Shown here: positions 27,877 to 39,745 of the stretch, one piece after another
Layout: each line of letters opens with the position of its first letter
How positions within the stretch are numbered: the stretch's first letter is position 1
Notes under the pieces: model-generated
What the model saw: the letters and a program-made list of their open reading frames with translations, nothing else
The model's database searches: none
What the model was told of the DNA's origin: nothing
DNA from: Pisolithus tinctorius
Lineage: Eukaryota; Basidiomycota; Agaricomycetes; Boletales; Pisolithaceae
DNA length: 64,000 nt
Reading direction: 5' to 3'
Assembly: GCA_024663395.1 (NCBI GenBank)
Contig: JANFAH010000062.1
Span: forward strand, 62,001-126,000
Made by a program: the position numbers and the translations under genes

Positions 27877-28650
27877 TCAGAGCGGGCCGCCAGGGCCGGT
27901 GACGCTGATTTCATTCCGACGCGACTATCTCTTTCTAAATTCCCATCTAACGCCACTAATCTTAACGTGTCCTTCAGGTTGAGAACATTATAGGCATGCA
28001 TCGGAGTCCGCATCGCCTCGCGAATGATGGTAGGGATCTGCCTGCCGATGATTTCCGCGTCTCTAAAAGGCATCCGCTCTCATGGTATTACATATGAGCA
28101 TCCCAGAGTGTCACGAGATGCTGCCGGCGGAGAGGATATGGCTCTCAGGAGCATACTACGGCGCTCGATGATTAGCAAGGTCCTAACCCTTCAACAGAGT
28201 CATATGTTCTCGGCAGAACTCGGTTAACTCCTGAGTTTCGTTGAAGAGCTGGTAGACTCGTGCGTTTACAGTTAACCCCACAGAAGGCTTGACGCTTGAG
28301 CAGTCAGTTTGCCGAAGACCCTGGATCCCATGACCCCGCTTAGAATGGGTGTGGCAGCATTGAATCACGACAGCACGTTCCAGTTACGAATGGGGGATCA
28401 AGGAGACCGAATATTGGACGTACACACGCTGGAACTCTGCATTGATCTTGTCGCAAAACTCCCAAGTCTCAGGCTGGCAGCGCGCATATACCATAACGTG
28501 TATCATCCCTAACCGGTCACTTGTACCCATTGATAAGAACTTCGATCTTCCCGGTGGTAACAAGACCATGACCTAGTTTCTGCGCTTGTCCATGGCTCTA
28601 CACGCCGTGGTAAACCTCCGCCCATACATCTCGTATGTCTATTCCGGACC
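27877..28650 (+). pseudogene. Decayed partial copy of the citrate synthase gene
   Basis: The DNA matches the intact citrate synthase gene 3.4-4 kb downstream, block by block. It includes the exon start GTTGAGAACATTAT, the following intron, the exon with GCATCCCAGAGTGTC-like text, the next intron, and the exon encoding [14 protein letters not shown]. Introns are kept, so it arose by DNA duplication, not from mRNA. It lacks the first three exons and about 50 bases of the fourth, and carries stop codons and frame changes (for example after AELG near 28227 and HP near 28510). Resemblance also appears around 27877-27920 to the region upstream of the intact gene (31226-31270). The last match is near the CCCATACATCTCGTA site. 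No product is expected. Confidence 0.8.
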
Positions 28651-29125
28651 TGCGCTCTCCTGATCACTCTGAAACTTTGACGCGGAACCGAGTAGGGGGA
28701 CTTCCAGTATCCCTGGTCCTCGTCTATTTGTTCACACCATTTACTCACGGTGGTATTTTTTATCGTTCATTCCATTCTAGGCCAAGACGTTCCATTCCAG
28801 CCGTCTGCATTGACCTGCCTGCAGAGGAACAAACTCTACATTGTATATGACTCACCTTTCCCATGTGGAGTACACCTCCCTCTGAGACCAAAAAAGGATT
28901 TAAGTGTATTCCATCTCTATAAGACCTGATCGCGCCCATCCATCTTCCGACAGTCTATACATTGATCCCTTCAATTACAGGCCACCTTCCACTTTCAGTC
29001 GCGCTCCAGTTCTACTTACATTTCATCGCGGGTGGGTTGGTTCTGCAATCTGTTATCGATGATATTGTTAATAAGGTCCATATTAGTGAAGGTTCTTACT
29101 CTCGTAATGGTAGAACTGGGTGATC

Positions 29126-31011
29126 ATGAATTCTCACGCAAAGTCTTTGCTCCCTTCCATCGCCGTGCTATCATTCCTCTGATCACGGCCAATGAAGATG
29201 TGCCAACAGACACAAGTGGGAATCTTCCAAATCTCCATAATGTCCAAGGCGACGTCTTCCAATTTCCGAAGGTAAATATTCACTTTGTTCAGCGTTCATT
29301 ACCCATGCAACAACACAACTAGAAAGTTGAAGCTTTCATCTTCTTTCGTATCAACGATGTTTCCAATTTCAAAAAGCTCTATCTTCATTTGTGCCCACGA
29401 CAGCTGCCGAGGTTGTCGAACATCTAAAAGCTATCTGTAAAGAAAAACTCGGAAATAATCAGAAATTACCGATCATTTTTCAGCAGATCGCCTTTACCCG
29501 GGCTGGTCTTAATTTGCTTGGCTTAACAGAGAAGACTGGCGACGGACGGTTCGACGTATTCTGCATGAGAGATAACAAGACCATGCTCGGTGATAGAATG
29601 CAATGGGACAAGGTATTCGACAAGCCGGGCTTTGATCCCATCCATGGTACCGCCAACGTTGACCGAGGTGCTCTACATGGTGTAGTTGTCATTGCTGCGT
29701 GTGGTGTGTGTCAAATCCACCGTTTTCTGATACAAGGCCACTTCACGCGATTTTGCAGACCCTGAGAAGGTTCAGGAAGGTGTAAAGGCAGCTTCCGAGT
29801 TATTTTCTGAGACGATCGACATTCGAGAAGTAATTGAAGGTAAAACAAGGCCTGGCGAGATGGATGGACATGAACATTTCGGTTACATGGACGGAATTTC
29901 TCAGCCTGCTATGCGGTGTGTTTCAGAATGAGATCTTAATATTGGGAGACTAACTTCATGCGCAGCGGTCTTATCTGTCCGTGTCCTGGCCAAACCGAAG
30001 TTGATGTAGGCGTCCTGATCACAGGATATGAAGGTGATCCGGTTCGTGAAAACCGCCCGACTTGGGGCAAAGACGGAACCTTTATGGTGTTCAAAAAACT
30101 TGAACAAGATGTACCCGGGTTTAACGAGTATAAGCTGAAGAACGGCCCACGCTGGAGAGAGTTTGTGCCACCAGTGCTCGTGGAACCAAGCCAAACCCTT
30201 ACGGATGAAGAGAGTTCTGAACTCTTTGGTGCAAGACTATTTGGGAGATTCCAATCGGTAAATGCAAGTTCTTACCATCTTTACCTCTGATTCATTGTTT
30301 CGTCAGGGAGCTCCACTGCCGCTATGCCCAGTCTTTGATGACCCCGAGTTAGCTAAGGATAAGAACAGGAATAATAACTTCGACTATTCGATTACAGGCA
30401 TCCCTGAACCGACGGATAAATTCTGTCCCTTCACTGCTCATATGCGCAAGGTTAATCCTCGCAACCTGGGTCCGTACCTGGACAAGAAGTTCATAGAATC
30501 CTCGTCCATTCTCCGAACAGGTATTCCATTTGGCGACGAGGTGAGGAAACCTCTACGAGCAGTAGTGCTTTTATAACAGTACAACGGTGATTGGTTTAGC
30601 TCCCGGCACAGACACCACGGGGTCTCCTATTTGTCTGTTACCAATCTAATCTGGACTCGGGATTCGTTCGCCAAACCGTCGGGTTTGCTAACAACGTATA
30701 TTTTCCTCCCACATCACTCGTTCCTCAACGGCACAGTTAGTGTTAGTAGCACTCTTGCTTGAACCGCCCCTGACGGAATTTCACTAGGACAAGATTCTAT
30801 CATAAGTGGTCCGGATGAGCCGTATAGTGTGTTCCTCAAGCTCAGTAATGGAGAGGGTCCGACTATTGCTATAGAAGGACAGGCCACTACGCAGCCTAGT
30901 ACTACTAACGCCCCAGGCGTTCCCCCGCAGTTCTTCATCACGTCCAGAGGAGGAGAGTACTTTTTTGTACCTTCTGTCTCGACTCTCAACGTGATTTCTG
31001 GAAATACGTGA
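29126..31011 (+). CDS. Dye-decolorizing (DyP-type) heme peroxidase, probably secreted
   Basis: DyPs are heme peroxidases that fungi secrete to oxidise dyes and aromatic compounds, including lignin-derived ones. The predicted N-terminus (MNSHAKSLLPSIAVLSF) is a signal peptide. The mature part opens PNLHNVQGDVFQFPKKVEAF. The distal catalytic Asp sits in GHEHFGYMDGISQPA (the GxxDG motif), the proximal His in CPFTAHMRKVNPRN and the distal Arg in ILRTGIPFGDE. After an intron the protein reads PRGLLFVCYQSNLDSGFVRQ and ends with FITSRGGEYFFVPSVSTL. Six introns are inferred. Two frame breaks need one extra base each: inside the signal peptide near 29178, and at the five-A run 29371-29375. All heme-site residues are conserved, so I expect a working gene. 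It sits between the citrate synthase gene and its decayed copy. Confidence 0.87.
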
Positions 31012-31361
31012 GATGACGGAGGGTTGTAGTGCGACACAACGTACATTAGATATAGTAGTATTTTTAAATCAAAGACGCGAAAGCAGTTCTGGTCTATGGA
31101 GACCTTCGTTTCGCCCTCCCTCGACTGTTTCTGTAGGTACTGATGACCTTGTAAACACGGTACTTGATCAAATAAACTCAAACAGGGGCATGCCTGCTAT
31201 CCGGGATGATCCGGGTCTTCGGAATGCAGAGCGGGCCGACCACTTGTGGGATGGAGTGACGCTGATTTTTTTCCGGGGGATCTTGTTCGGACACTATTGT
31301 CGGGAGCCATAGAGTATAGTACCATACTATTAGTCTCATTGACACGTCCTCCTCTCTCGCC
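31012..31361. other. Intergenic, citrate synthase promoter side
   Basis: No gene is seen. Part of it (about 31226-31270) resembles sequence next to the decayed citrate synthase copy, which suggests that the duplication included upstream DNA. Confidence 0.5.
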
Positions 31362-33716
31362 ATGTTCAAACGTGTCGCCTTCCAATCGTATACCTCTGTG
31401 ACGGGTAACCTAGCCCGTAATGCTGGATGCCGTCGTCTGGCTTCGACGAAAGTGAGGCATAACGAGGTTTGGTCTTGGTTTTCACTGTCGCTTATACGTA
31501 TTCTTCGCACAGACGCTGGAGGAGACACTCCGAGAAGTCATACCGCCGAAGCAGGAACAGCTGAAGAAACTGGTCAGTATTTTGTGCAGTGTTCTGGAGC
31601 GAACTCCACTTGACGATGGTCCACCCTCCCGCCTTAGAAAGCGGAACATGCGCAGACAGTGGTCGGCGACGTCAAGGTACAATTCCCCAAAGTTCCGGCT
31701 CTTACACTGTTATTGACGTGTCGTTCAGGTTGAGAACATTATCGGAGGCATGAGAGGGATCAAGGCAATGCTCTGGGAAGCTTCTGTTCTTGACCCCATC
31801 GAGGTCCGCATCGTCTCGCGAATAATGACGGGGACATGCCTGCTGATGTCTCGGTCTCTAGGGTATCCGCTTCCACGGTATGAGTATCCCAGAGTGTCGC
31901 GAGGTGCTGCCCCCTGCACCCGGCGGAAAGGAGATGACTCCCGAGAGCATGCTATGGCTCTTGATGACTGGCAAGGTCCCAACCCCTCAACAGAGCCAAC
32001 AGCTTTCGGCAGAACTCGCTGAAAAGGGAGAACTCCCGAGTTTCGTTGAAAAACTCGTAGACTCGTGCGTATATTCCCCAAATTCCGACCCTAATTAACT
32101 GCACAGAATGCTGATGTTCAAACAGTTTCCCAAAGACCCTGCATCCCATGACCCAGCTAAGTATGGGTGTAGCAGCATTGAATCACGACAGCGCGTTCCA
32201 GGCAGCTTACGAACGCGGGATCAAGAAGACCGAATACTGGACCACCACGTTGGAAGACTGCATTAATCTTGTCGCGAAACTCCCATCTTTGGCAGCGCGC
32301 ATATACCGTAACGTGTATTATCCTGACCGGCCACTTGTACCCATTGATAAGAACTTGGACCTTACCGGTAAGCATGACGACTGGCCAAGCATGTTCACGG
32401 TGCAGCACCTAACCATGCTCATGCTCAGGCAATTACTCCAACATGCTTGGTTTCGGTAACAATGAGAACATGACCGAGTATCTGCGTTTGTACATTGCCC
32501 TACACGGCGATCATGAGGGCGGTAATGCCTCTGCCCATACATCTCGTACGTCTACACACCCTTGATGACAGTTGGTCTGTCGGATTGAGTGCCTTATAGA
32601 CCTGGTGGGCTCTACACTTGCCGATCCCTACCTTGCGTACTCTGCTGCTCTCAATGCCCTTGCTGGTCCACTACATGGGTTCGTTATCTCGAAGCAAATA
32701 TTGGAACAAACGCCGCTCACTTTTATCTACAGCCTCGCCAACCAGGAAGTGTTGAGATGGCAGATTGCCATGCAAAAAGAGATAGGTGACACTATTACTC
32801 ATGACAACATCAAGGAATACCTCTGGAGGACCCTCAAGAGCGGTAGAGTTGTTCCAGGGTACATGACATAGATATATGGTGCTCCAGTGGAGATCTTACT
32901 TTTGACAGGTACGGTCATGGCGTCCTGAGGAACCCTGACCCTCGCTTCGTCGCCCTTCAAGATTTCTGCAAGACCAGGCCAGACCTTCAAGCCAGCCCTA
33001 CTATCCAGCTTGTGCAGCAGGTGAATCCACATGTCGGCCTGATGTTTGCGTGGCTCACATCTGCATTCAGACCGCTGAGGTTGCACCAGAAGTGCTGAAG
33101 GAGCACGGCAAGGTCAGTCTATACACTTGGTTCCTCGTTTGTGATTTTACCGCTTGTTCAGACTAAGAACCCCTACCCGAATGTCGACGCCGCATCAGGT
33201 ACCTTCTCCATTATTTGCTGGTATGTATGTCTTATCAAAGATGCTGTGTAGGTTGTGTGTTGTACCACTACGGCCTAACAGAGTTCAAGGTAATCTTGCA
33301 CACTTCCCAGGTTGCGTACCTTGTGCTAAACGCTTGTTTTTGAAGTACTATACCGTCATCTTTGGTGTTTCAAGAGGTGAATCCGTTTTATACTCGCGCG
33401 CTTGTGGTTCTGTAATATTAACCTCCCTTCGTAGCTCTGGGTGCCGTGACCCAACTTGTGTGGGCGAGAGGTGAGCCGTGGAAATTCTGCGCTATCCTGC
33501 GCAAACGAATGCTGAATGTGCGTTGTCGCAGCTCTTGGATTGCCTATCGAACGGCCGAAGTGTGAGTTTTTTCCGCGTAGTTCTATCTCTTATCTGGGGA
33601 TCCTTCTTCCGGGACGTCATCCGATTATGTTATTGCCATTTCATCTTGATAACCTTGCTAAATCTTTTTTTCTAGCGTACTCTATGGACGCGCTGGAGAA
33701 ATTGATCAAGAACTGA
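31362..33716 (+). CDS. CIT1: Citrate synthase, mitochondrial
   Basis: The enzyme condenses acetyl-CoA and oxaloacetate to citrate, the first TCA cycle step. The N-terminus ([20 protein letters not shown], then [10 protein letters not shown]) is Arg/Ser-rich and acid-free, a mitochondrial presequence. Core blocks in order are [59 protein letters not shown], then the three catalytic residues: His in [15 protein letters not shown], His in [15 protein letters not shown] and Asp in [11 protein letters not shown]. The C-terminus reads [38 protein letters not shown]. At least fourteen short introns interrupt the gene, an unusually dense pattern. Most phases were checked and agree. The intron after DLTG (about 32369-32428) is the least certain; its acceptor leaves a slightly short loop before YSNMLGFG. 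Confidence 0.93.
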
Positions 33717-34320
33717 TAGTGATCCGTCGCTCCATCGGTTGAGAAGGATCGGTTGGTCACAGCACAGTCTGATGCACCTGATGTCTTGCATGTTGTCCCT
33801 ACATTGCACGCTAGAGTAATGACCTCTCACGAATTAAACACCACTCAGAAGACATGATAGCGCGTGCTAACACCAACTTACAACGTGCAAGTACCCTTAT
33901 AGAATTGTGAGTAGGAAGTTGAGGAGCGACTGCAAATGAAGAGGCATTTCGCTGGAGGTATACACGCAAGACTCGCCAAACACGAGAATCAATCCTCAAT
34001 ATCTTAGTATCATACACGGTCCGCGAAACCCGACGAAAAAGGAAACGAACAAATAGGCAACTAGTGGAAGGCCAGGAAAGGGGAAAACAGTATACCACGC
34101 TCCATCTTGGAATATACATTCATCACTTTGACGAGTTAGCCGGCATCCGCAACCTATACAATAAATAACGGTGAGAAGAAATGAGTTGATATGCAGCAGG
34201 AAGCAAAGATTAGGAAGGAATGAGGCAACCACTGGCAGAATGGTAACGATCAGACTAAGAGTTCAGACTAGAAATCTACGGAACATGTGCCCAAGTCAAG
34301 CGAGCGTTGACTTCAAAACG
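33717..34320. other. Intergenic between convergent genes
   Basis: This is the 3' flank of citrate synthase and of the minus-strand proline-rich gene. No frame here resembles a protein. Confidence 0.55.
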
Positions 34321-35639
34321 CTAGATCTTTCGCTGCCCGCCCTGCGGCTGGCCAGGCTGGAGTATAGGCATTTGCTGAGGATGCCCTTGTAGAGGGGGAT
34401 GGCGTCCAGCGACCATCCCGGGTGGTGGCATGGCACCAGGGGCCCCTGACATGCCAGGACGCTGACCTGGCGGAGGTTGCCGCCCGGGGCCGGGCGCATA
34501 GCCCTGTGGAGGGACAGCGTAACCGCCAGGACCACTTGACGGAGGAGGGCCTTGCCCTGGAGCAAATCCACGTGGGGGAGGTGGGCCTTGCATAGGGCGG
34601 CCGCCTGGCATTGGGCCACGCGATGGGGGTTGTTGTTGAGGAGGACCCTGGCGCTGCTGTCCCTGGGCGGATTGCGGCCCGGGGTCGTGGAGCGCGACCG
34701 GCGCTGAGCGACCGCCTTGCGCTGGCATTTGCGCAGGAATCGAAGGAGGCTGTGGATTCTTCTCGGCAGCTTTCATGATTTCGTCGCTAGGAAACGCGCG
34801 AATAACAGACGTCAGAACATCTGGTGCTGCGCAAGTTGGGACACGTACTCGAGTAGGTTTAGCGCCGCACAGAGGACGACCCACTCGACGCAGTCCTCGT
34901 TTCCCTCACCGAGGGTTTGCCATACAGCTTTCTCTTCGGGCGTCTTTCCGGTGATGCTGATCCGCGTACCCCCACCGCTTGGACCTGGTGGATTCTTTTG
35001 TATCTTTCCGAACTCGATACGCCTGGGGGGGATATTATGGCCTGCATAAGCAAAGTAGAACATGCTCCAGAATGCCGCGTTTGGGTTCGGCTTGGATATC
35101 TGAAAGAGCGGGAGATCCGGGGAATCGGGGGAAGGGAGGGAGAGTTTGTATATGGGAGAAATGACACCTGTGTTCGCAATAGACCATTTGAGGTTTCTGG
35201 ATGCCTCGCAGCGAACGACGCGAGTGGATGAGTGACCAGAATGACCTGGGTCGGAAGCGGTAGATTTGCCTTGATGCTGACGGGGAGGGAACAGTCTGGC
35301 AACACAGAGATCACCTTGGGGAGAGGGGGTGAGGAGATAATTCTCGGCATTCTGGAACGGGTTGGTGGGTGTTAAGACGCTTGGAATAGAGCAGGACAAG
35401 CACTGACGAAGTTAGTGTGGAGATACGAGTACAAAATGTTAGACGGTTGTCCTAAGAGAGCTGAGGTGAAGTAATGATCGATGTACTCTATGAAACTCGC
35501 ATACCGTGTGGGGTGACGACGAGGGTTGGAAGGTGGTTCGGCACCGGCGGGTGTGTAGGAGAGGTATAGACAGCGTATATGCTTCAAAACTACGAGTTGG
35601 CGTCGAACGGCAAGTGCGGAGAGAGGGCTTACCAGCCAT
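34321..35639 (-). CDS. Conserved protein of unknown function with Pro/Gly/Gln-rich tail
   Basis: I do not recognise a named domain. Four exons on the minus strand (35639-35633, 35589-35427, 35379-34849, 34786-34321) give 388 residues. The first exon is only seven bases (ATGGCTG). The N-terminal 250 residues look folded, with aromatic-rich text such as RYASFIEYIDHYFTSALLG, NAAFWSMFYFAYAGHNIPPR, ISITGKTPEEKAVWQTLGEG and CVEWVVLCAALNLLDDEIM. The last 130 residues are Pro, Gly and Gln repeats (for example PPPPRGFAPGQGPPPSSG), probably disordered. The phases (1, 2, 2) agree at each junction. The low-complexity tail resembles those of RNA- or actin-linked proteins, but that is weak evidence for function. 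Confidence 0.7.
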
Positions 35640-36601
35640 CTGGGATTGATTTCAGACGAACTTCAAGTCAGTGATGTTAGTTGACGACGCAAGGGCTGCT
35701 GCTGTGGGTATGTAGTGACCAAGTTGAAGAGACGCGCGTGCCAATCACTCTAAATACGGAAATCCTGCGGATGCCTGGCACATGTTGCCGTTGTCACCAC
35801 ACAGTCACCACAGCATAAGCATACAAATATCCAGTGCAACAAGGGCTTGCAACGGACAATAAGGAAACCTCGCGACGACGTTGTCGGTTGCCAGCTTGGG
35901 TGGCGTTCAGAAGTGCCGGGGATGGGTATTTAACCCCTGTCTGATGCAATATCCGAGGATAGCTCTCAGTTAGCCTACTGGACATAACCATTTCACTGTT
36001 CGGGTAAACTGCCTTAGAAGCAGCAGATTCTTAGAACGCTGGCTCAAAACGGTTGGAACTGCGTGGAACACTGGAACCGCACGTCCATAGTTGCAAGCTT
36101 AAACATTTTGCATTAAGTTGCAACGAACGTCTTCCAGTCTCCCTGCGCTCGTTGAAAGCTGTCTCAATACTAAAACACTGATATTCGACGCCACCACTAT
36201 CGAAGGATATAGCGCATCTTCGACCGAGCTGAATTACGACCGTCCCGGGCAAACTCGGAGTAGCATTTGGACAAATGGAAAGGACCCATCCGGCGTTGTG
36301 AACACACACAAAATACCTCATCCAATTCAAAACAGCCGTTTGGAAGATCCTCTGTTTTTTTCATAGCAAAATAGGCGTTGAACAGATTGCGAGCACATAT
36401 ATAGCCTCGCAGCAGGGAGTGTGTGACTGTGATCAGCTGTGACGTTGAGTGTCACGCGCAGAGCAGCAACGACGTCCATCGATTCCGTTGAATTTGGCAC
36501 CTCGCAGAGGCATTCGCAATACCTGACGATCTGACAGACATCAGCCTGGCCAAAGGAGTCGTAGTGTGCAGGCAAAAGCTCTGCTGACCCCGCCCGGAAT
36601 C
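35640..36601. other. Divergent intergenic region
   Basis: It lies between two divergent gene starts (proline-rich gene on the minus strand, RTS1 on the plus strand) and presumably holds both promoters. Frames of 80-100 codons occur on both strands but have no recognisable content. Confidence 0.55.
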
Positions 36602-38837
36602 ATGAAAGGTCTCAAGAAATCATTCGTTAGTGTCACCTAGCATCTTTTGGCCCAGGCCCCACCCTGACCGGTTTCATCTCTCCAGCTAAGAAAGAGCTCA
36701 GATACATCCTCGAAGAACAAGGATCCAAAACCACCTGCATCACAGCCGTCAGTTCCTCCCCCGCCTCCTCCCAACACCGCCAAGCCTCTTCCTCAACCTG
36801 TCCCTGCTCCACTTTCACTGCCTGGTGCATCAGTTAACAACACAAGCAATCGCTCTCTTCTCTCTCAACCACAGCCTTCTTCAAACCGCTCTGTCAATAG
36901 TGCAACCACCTCTACTACAGATCGGAGGTATAGTTCTGGTAGCTCTTCCCCGGTCCCACCTATTGTGGTCGTAAGCTCAGACCCGGCGCCTGAGCTAGCT
37001 CCACGATCAAGTCAGTACGGTTCTCCCGAGCGAGCAACCGTCGGGCTGGATGGAAATGCCAACCCTCCACGTGCAAACACGCTTAACCGCCTTCGTTCGG
37101 TCCGCGGGACACCATCCCCATCGTCGGTAAGCCACCGCGTAAACAGCGGAGCAGCCGTTTCGTCGTGACAGAAAGAGTCGAAATCGAGAGGCTTGCGACC
37201 TTCAACGGTTTGTCTGCACCCTCTGAACATAACAGACCACTTTTTTGACCCCGCTCCCTCAGAGGTACCGCCGAGTGAAAGGTCACAACTTTTTATCAAG
37301 AAACTCAACCAGTGTCGTGTATTGTTCGACTTCAACGATGCCAGCTCAGAGCTTAAAGGTAAACAAGTCAAAGCACAGACTCTGCATGAAATGCTCGAAT
37401 ACATTACCACCCAACGTGGTGTCATCACCGAAAACATATACCCTGAGGTTGTGAACATGGTATGCCCAATTGCATACTCTTCCAGCCCAAAATAGATCTC
37501 ACTGTGAACCAGTTCGCCGTCAATCTCTTCCGCTCTATACCCCCTCCCGTAAATCCCACAGGGGATGCCTTCGATCCCGAAGAGGACGAACCCGTCCTCG
37601 AACTTGCATGGCCTCACTTACAAATCGTTTACGAATTTTTCCTCCGCTTTGTGGAGAGCCCGGATTTCAATACACACCTAGCGAAGCGATATTCGACCAG
37701 ACATTCGTACTCAACCTCTTGGAACTTTTCGATTCTGAGATCCACGGGAACGCGACTTCCTCAAGACCACGTTGCATCGCATTACGGAAAATTCCTCACC
37801 CTCCGCGCATTCATTCGTCGGTCAATTAACAATGTATTCTACCACTTTATCTACGAGACAGAGCGGCATAATGGGATTGCCGAGCTGCTGGAGATCTTGG
37901 GATCGATTATCAACGGTTTTGCTGTGCCCCTCAAGGACGAACACAAGATCTTCTTGGCGCGTGTTCTCCTTCCGCTCCACAAGGTCAAGACTCTATGCCT
38001 ATATCACCCTCAACTTGCCTATTGCATCGTCCAGTTCTTGGAGAAGGACCCGACTTTGGCACAGGAGGTGATGATTGGACTGCTCAAGTATTGGCCCAAG
38101 GTAAACTCGCCGAAGGAAGTCATGTTCCTCAACGAGCTCGAGGAAGTCTTGGATGTCACCGATCCCGCTGAATTCCAAAAGATCCAAGAGCCCCTCTTCG
38201 CCCAACTGGCACGTTGCATCAATAGCCAGCATTTCCAGGTGGCCGAACGGGCTCTATTATATTGGAACAATGAATATATCGTGAATCTGATGAGCGACAA
38301 TTTGCCAAAGATCCTGCCGATTGTCTTTCCGGCTCTGTATAACAATGCGAGGAGTCACTGGAATCGGTGAGTGCCTCTGCTAAGTGGACTAGCGCAACTG
38401 AGACCGCTTCAAGGACTATACACGGGATGGTGTATAATGCGCTGAAACTATTCATGGAGCTGAGTCCAGAACTATTCGATGAAACATTACACAATATAGG
38501 CAGCGTAGGATTGCGTATGTCGAGCAGCTGGTTGCACGATCTGAGTCCCACTAAAACATTACCCAGTGAGCAACAACACGCGGTCGAGCGCTACGAGGAC
38601 TGGCAAAAAATCCGCGAGAAGGCGAGGCAGAACGCTGGTGGCAAGCTGCCTGCCAGTTACCATGAAGTTCCACGGGACCCTCCACCTCCGCCAACGGCGG
38701 GAGATGATTCGGACATCATGGACCTATCGATGGAGCTGAGCGCTGTATCGATTGATGGTGTCATGCCTGGAGACTTGGATGAAAGCGGAATTGAAAGGGT
38801 GCCGATGGCTGACCCAGGTCTGGACGTACGTGGATGA
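36602..38837 (+). CDS. RTS1: Protein phosphatase 2A regulatory B subunit, B56 family
   Basis: The B56 (B') subunit directs PP2A to substrates in mitosis and stress. The first exon gives MKGLKKSF, followed by a long Ser/Pro-rich N-terminus. The B56 core starts at [19 protein letters not shown], reached through a 47-base intron with donor GTCCGC (about 37103-37149), and continues [40 protein letters not shown] and [20 protein letters not shown]. The HEAT-like repeats follow ([59 protein letters not shown]). Three separate one-base losses (near 37692, 37739 and 37782) put about 30 residues out of frame and then restore it. The expected family text is readable by changing frame at each point. The tail after [10 protein letters not shown] is poorly conserved and may hide another intron. 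Confidence 0.9.
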
Positions 38838-39745
38838 CGTTGCTGCTGTTGGAGCCCGTATTTAATATAGATCCGTAGCGTGAATATCAGGTTGGCGTGG
38901 AGCACTCGCCAACGTCGCAGAGTCCTCATGTTCGCAGGAAAGCGTCCTACCTGGTGGGCAGATGGTTTTTTCTTGGGTCGTCCGAGTGATACTCATACAC
39001 TGGGTGATGCATAGTGGACCCGTCTGTTTTGCGTGATTTGCAAGCGCATCGCAGTCTTGATGATACGATAGGAATAACGACCCGTGCAAATGGAGGATAG
39101 ATATACAAATTTGCAGGATGCGCCTCGCATTTTCCACAGGGTTGATGGAAGGTTGCGGACAGGTTCTACCATATTCATGACTGATGACCTCCGTTTTCCG
39201 ACTACCGTTCTTTTGTTCCTGCGCTGCCCTACACGCATGTCCAGACTGTCAATGTTAATATTTCATTTTTTGTTTCATTTTCATTTTCCCCTTTCTCACC
39301 TCGGAGTTTGTGTCCTCTTGAAAGCGCATGCGTGTGATTTCTCGGATTCTAGACAACCAATTCCTACCTTAACATACATATCTGCTACACGTGTATTGGG
39401 TAACCGATGGGGCTGCGTTGGCACCTGCGTCTGGGTACTGGGCACTCGACCGTCTGAGCGTGAGCTGATAAAGTTTCCATGAAGGGAATATGTTTTTCTT
39501 AGATAATCTTACTACGTCAGGAAAGAACCCTCTAGAAGAGTGAAGGAACGTCCTGGAATGGCGCGGAATATCAGTCGATATATATATAATCGCAATCGGA
39601 GGGGGACTCCCTCTCTTCAGACATTTTCTGCTCTGTTTAACTTGGTGTGTAAGTGTCTCGTCACCGTGACATACGGCGCCGACGATCAACCAACTGATTT
39701 TTCATACGCAGTCACGACCCGCAAAAAAACCAGTCTTAAGTAGAC
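38838..39745. other. Intergenic, HSP70 promoter region
   Basis: No gene is seen. The last 200 bases contain a heat-shock-element-like motif and a TATA-like stretch, listed separately. Confidence 0.6.
39544..39590 (+). promoter_or_regulatory. Heat-shock-element-like motif plus TATA-like stretch upstream of HSP70
   Basis: At 39544-39560 the sequence AGGAACGTCCTGGAATG contains three alternating five-base units (GAA, TCC, GAA), one base away from a perfect nGAAnnTTCnnGAAn element bound by Hsf1. Another GAA lies just upstream (39540 region). An alternating T/A stretch at 39578-39590 follows about 20 bases later and could be the TATA box. The start codon is at 39746. Function is inferred from position and motif. 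Confidence 0.5.

Noticed and set aside
27780..28073. 98-codon minus-strand frame as a gene
   Set aside because: It is the reverse strand of the decayed citrate synthase copy and of the SEC66 upstream region.
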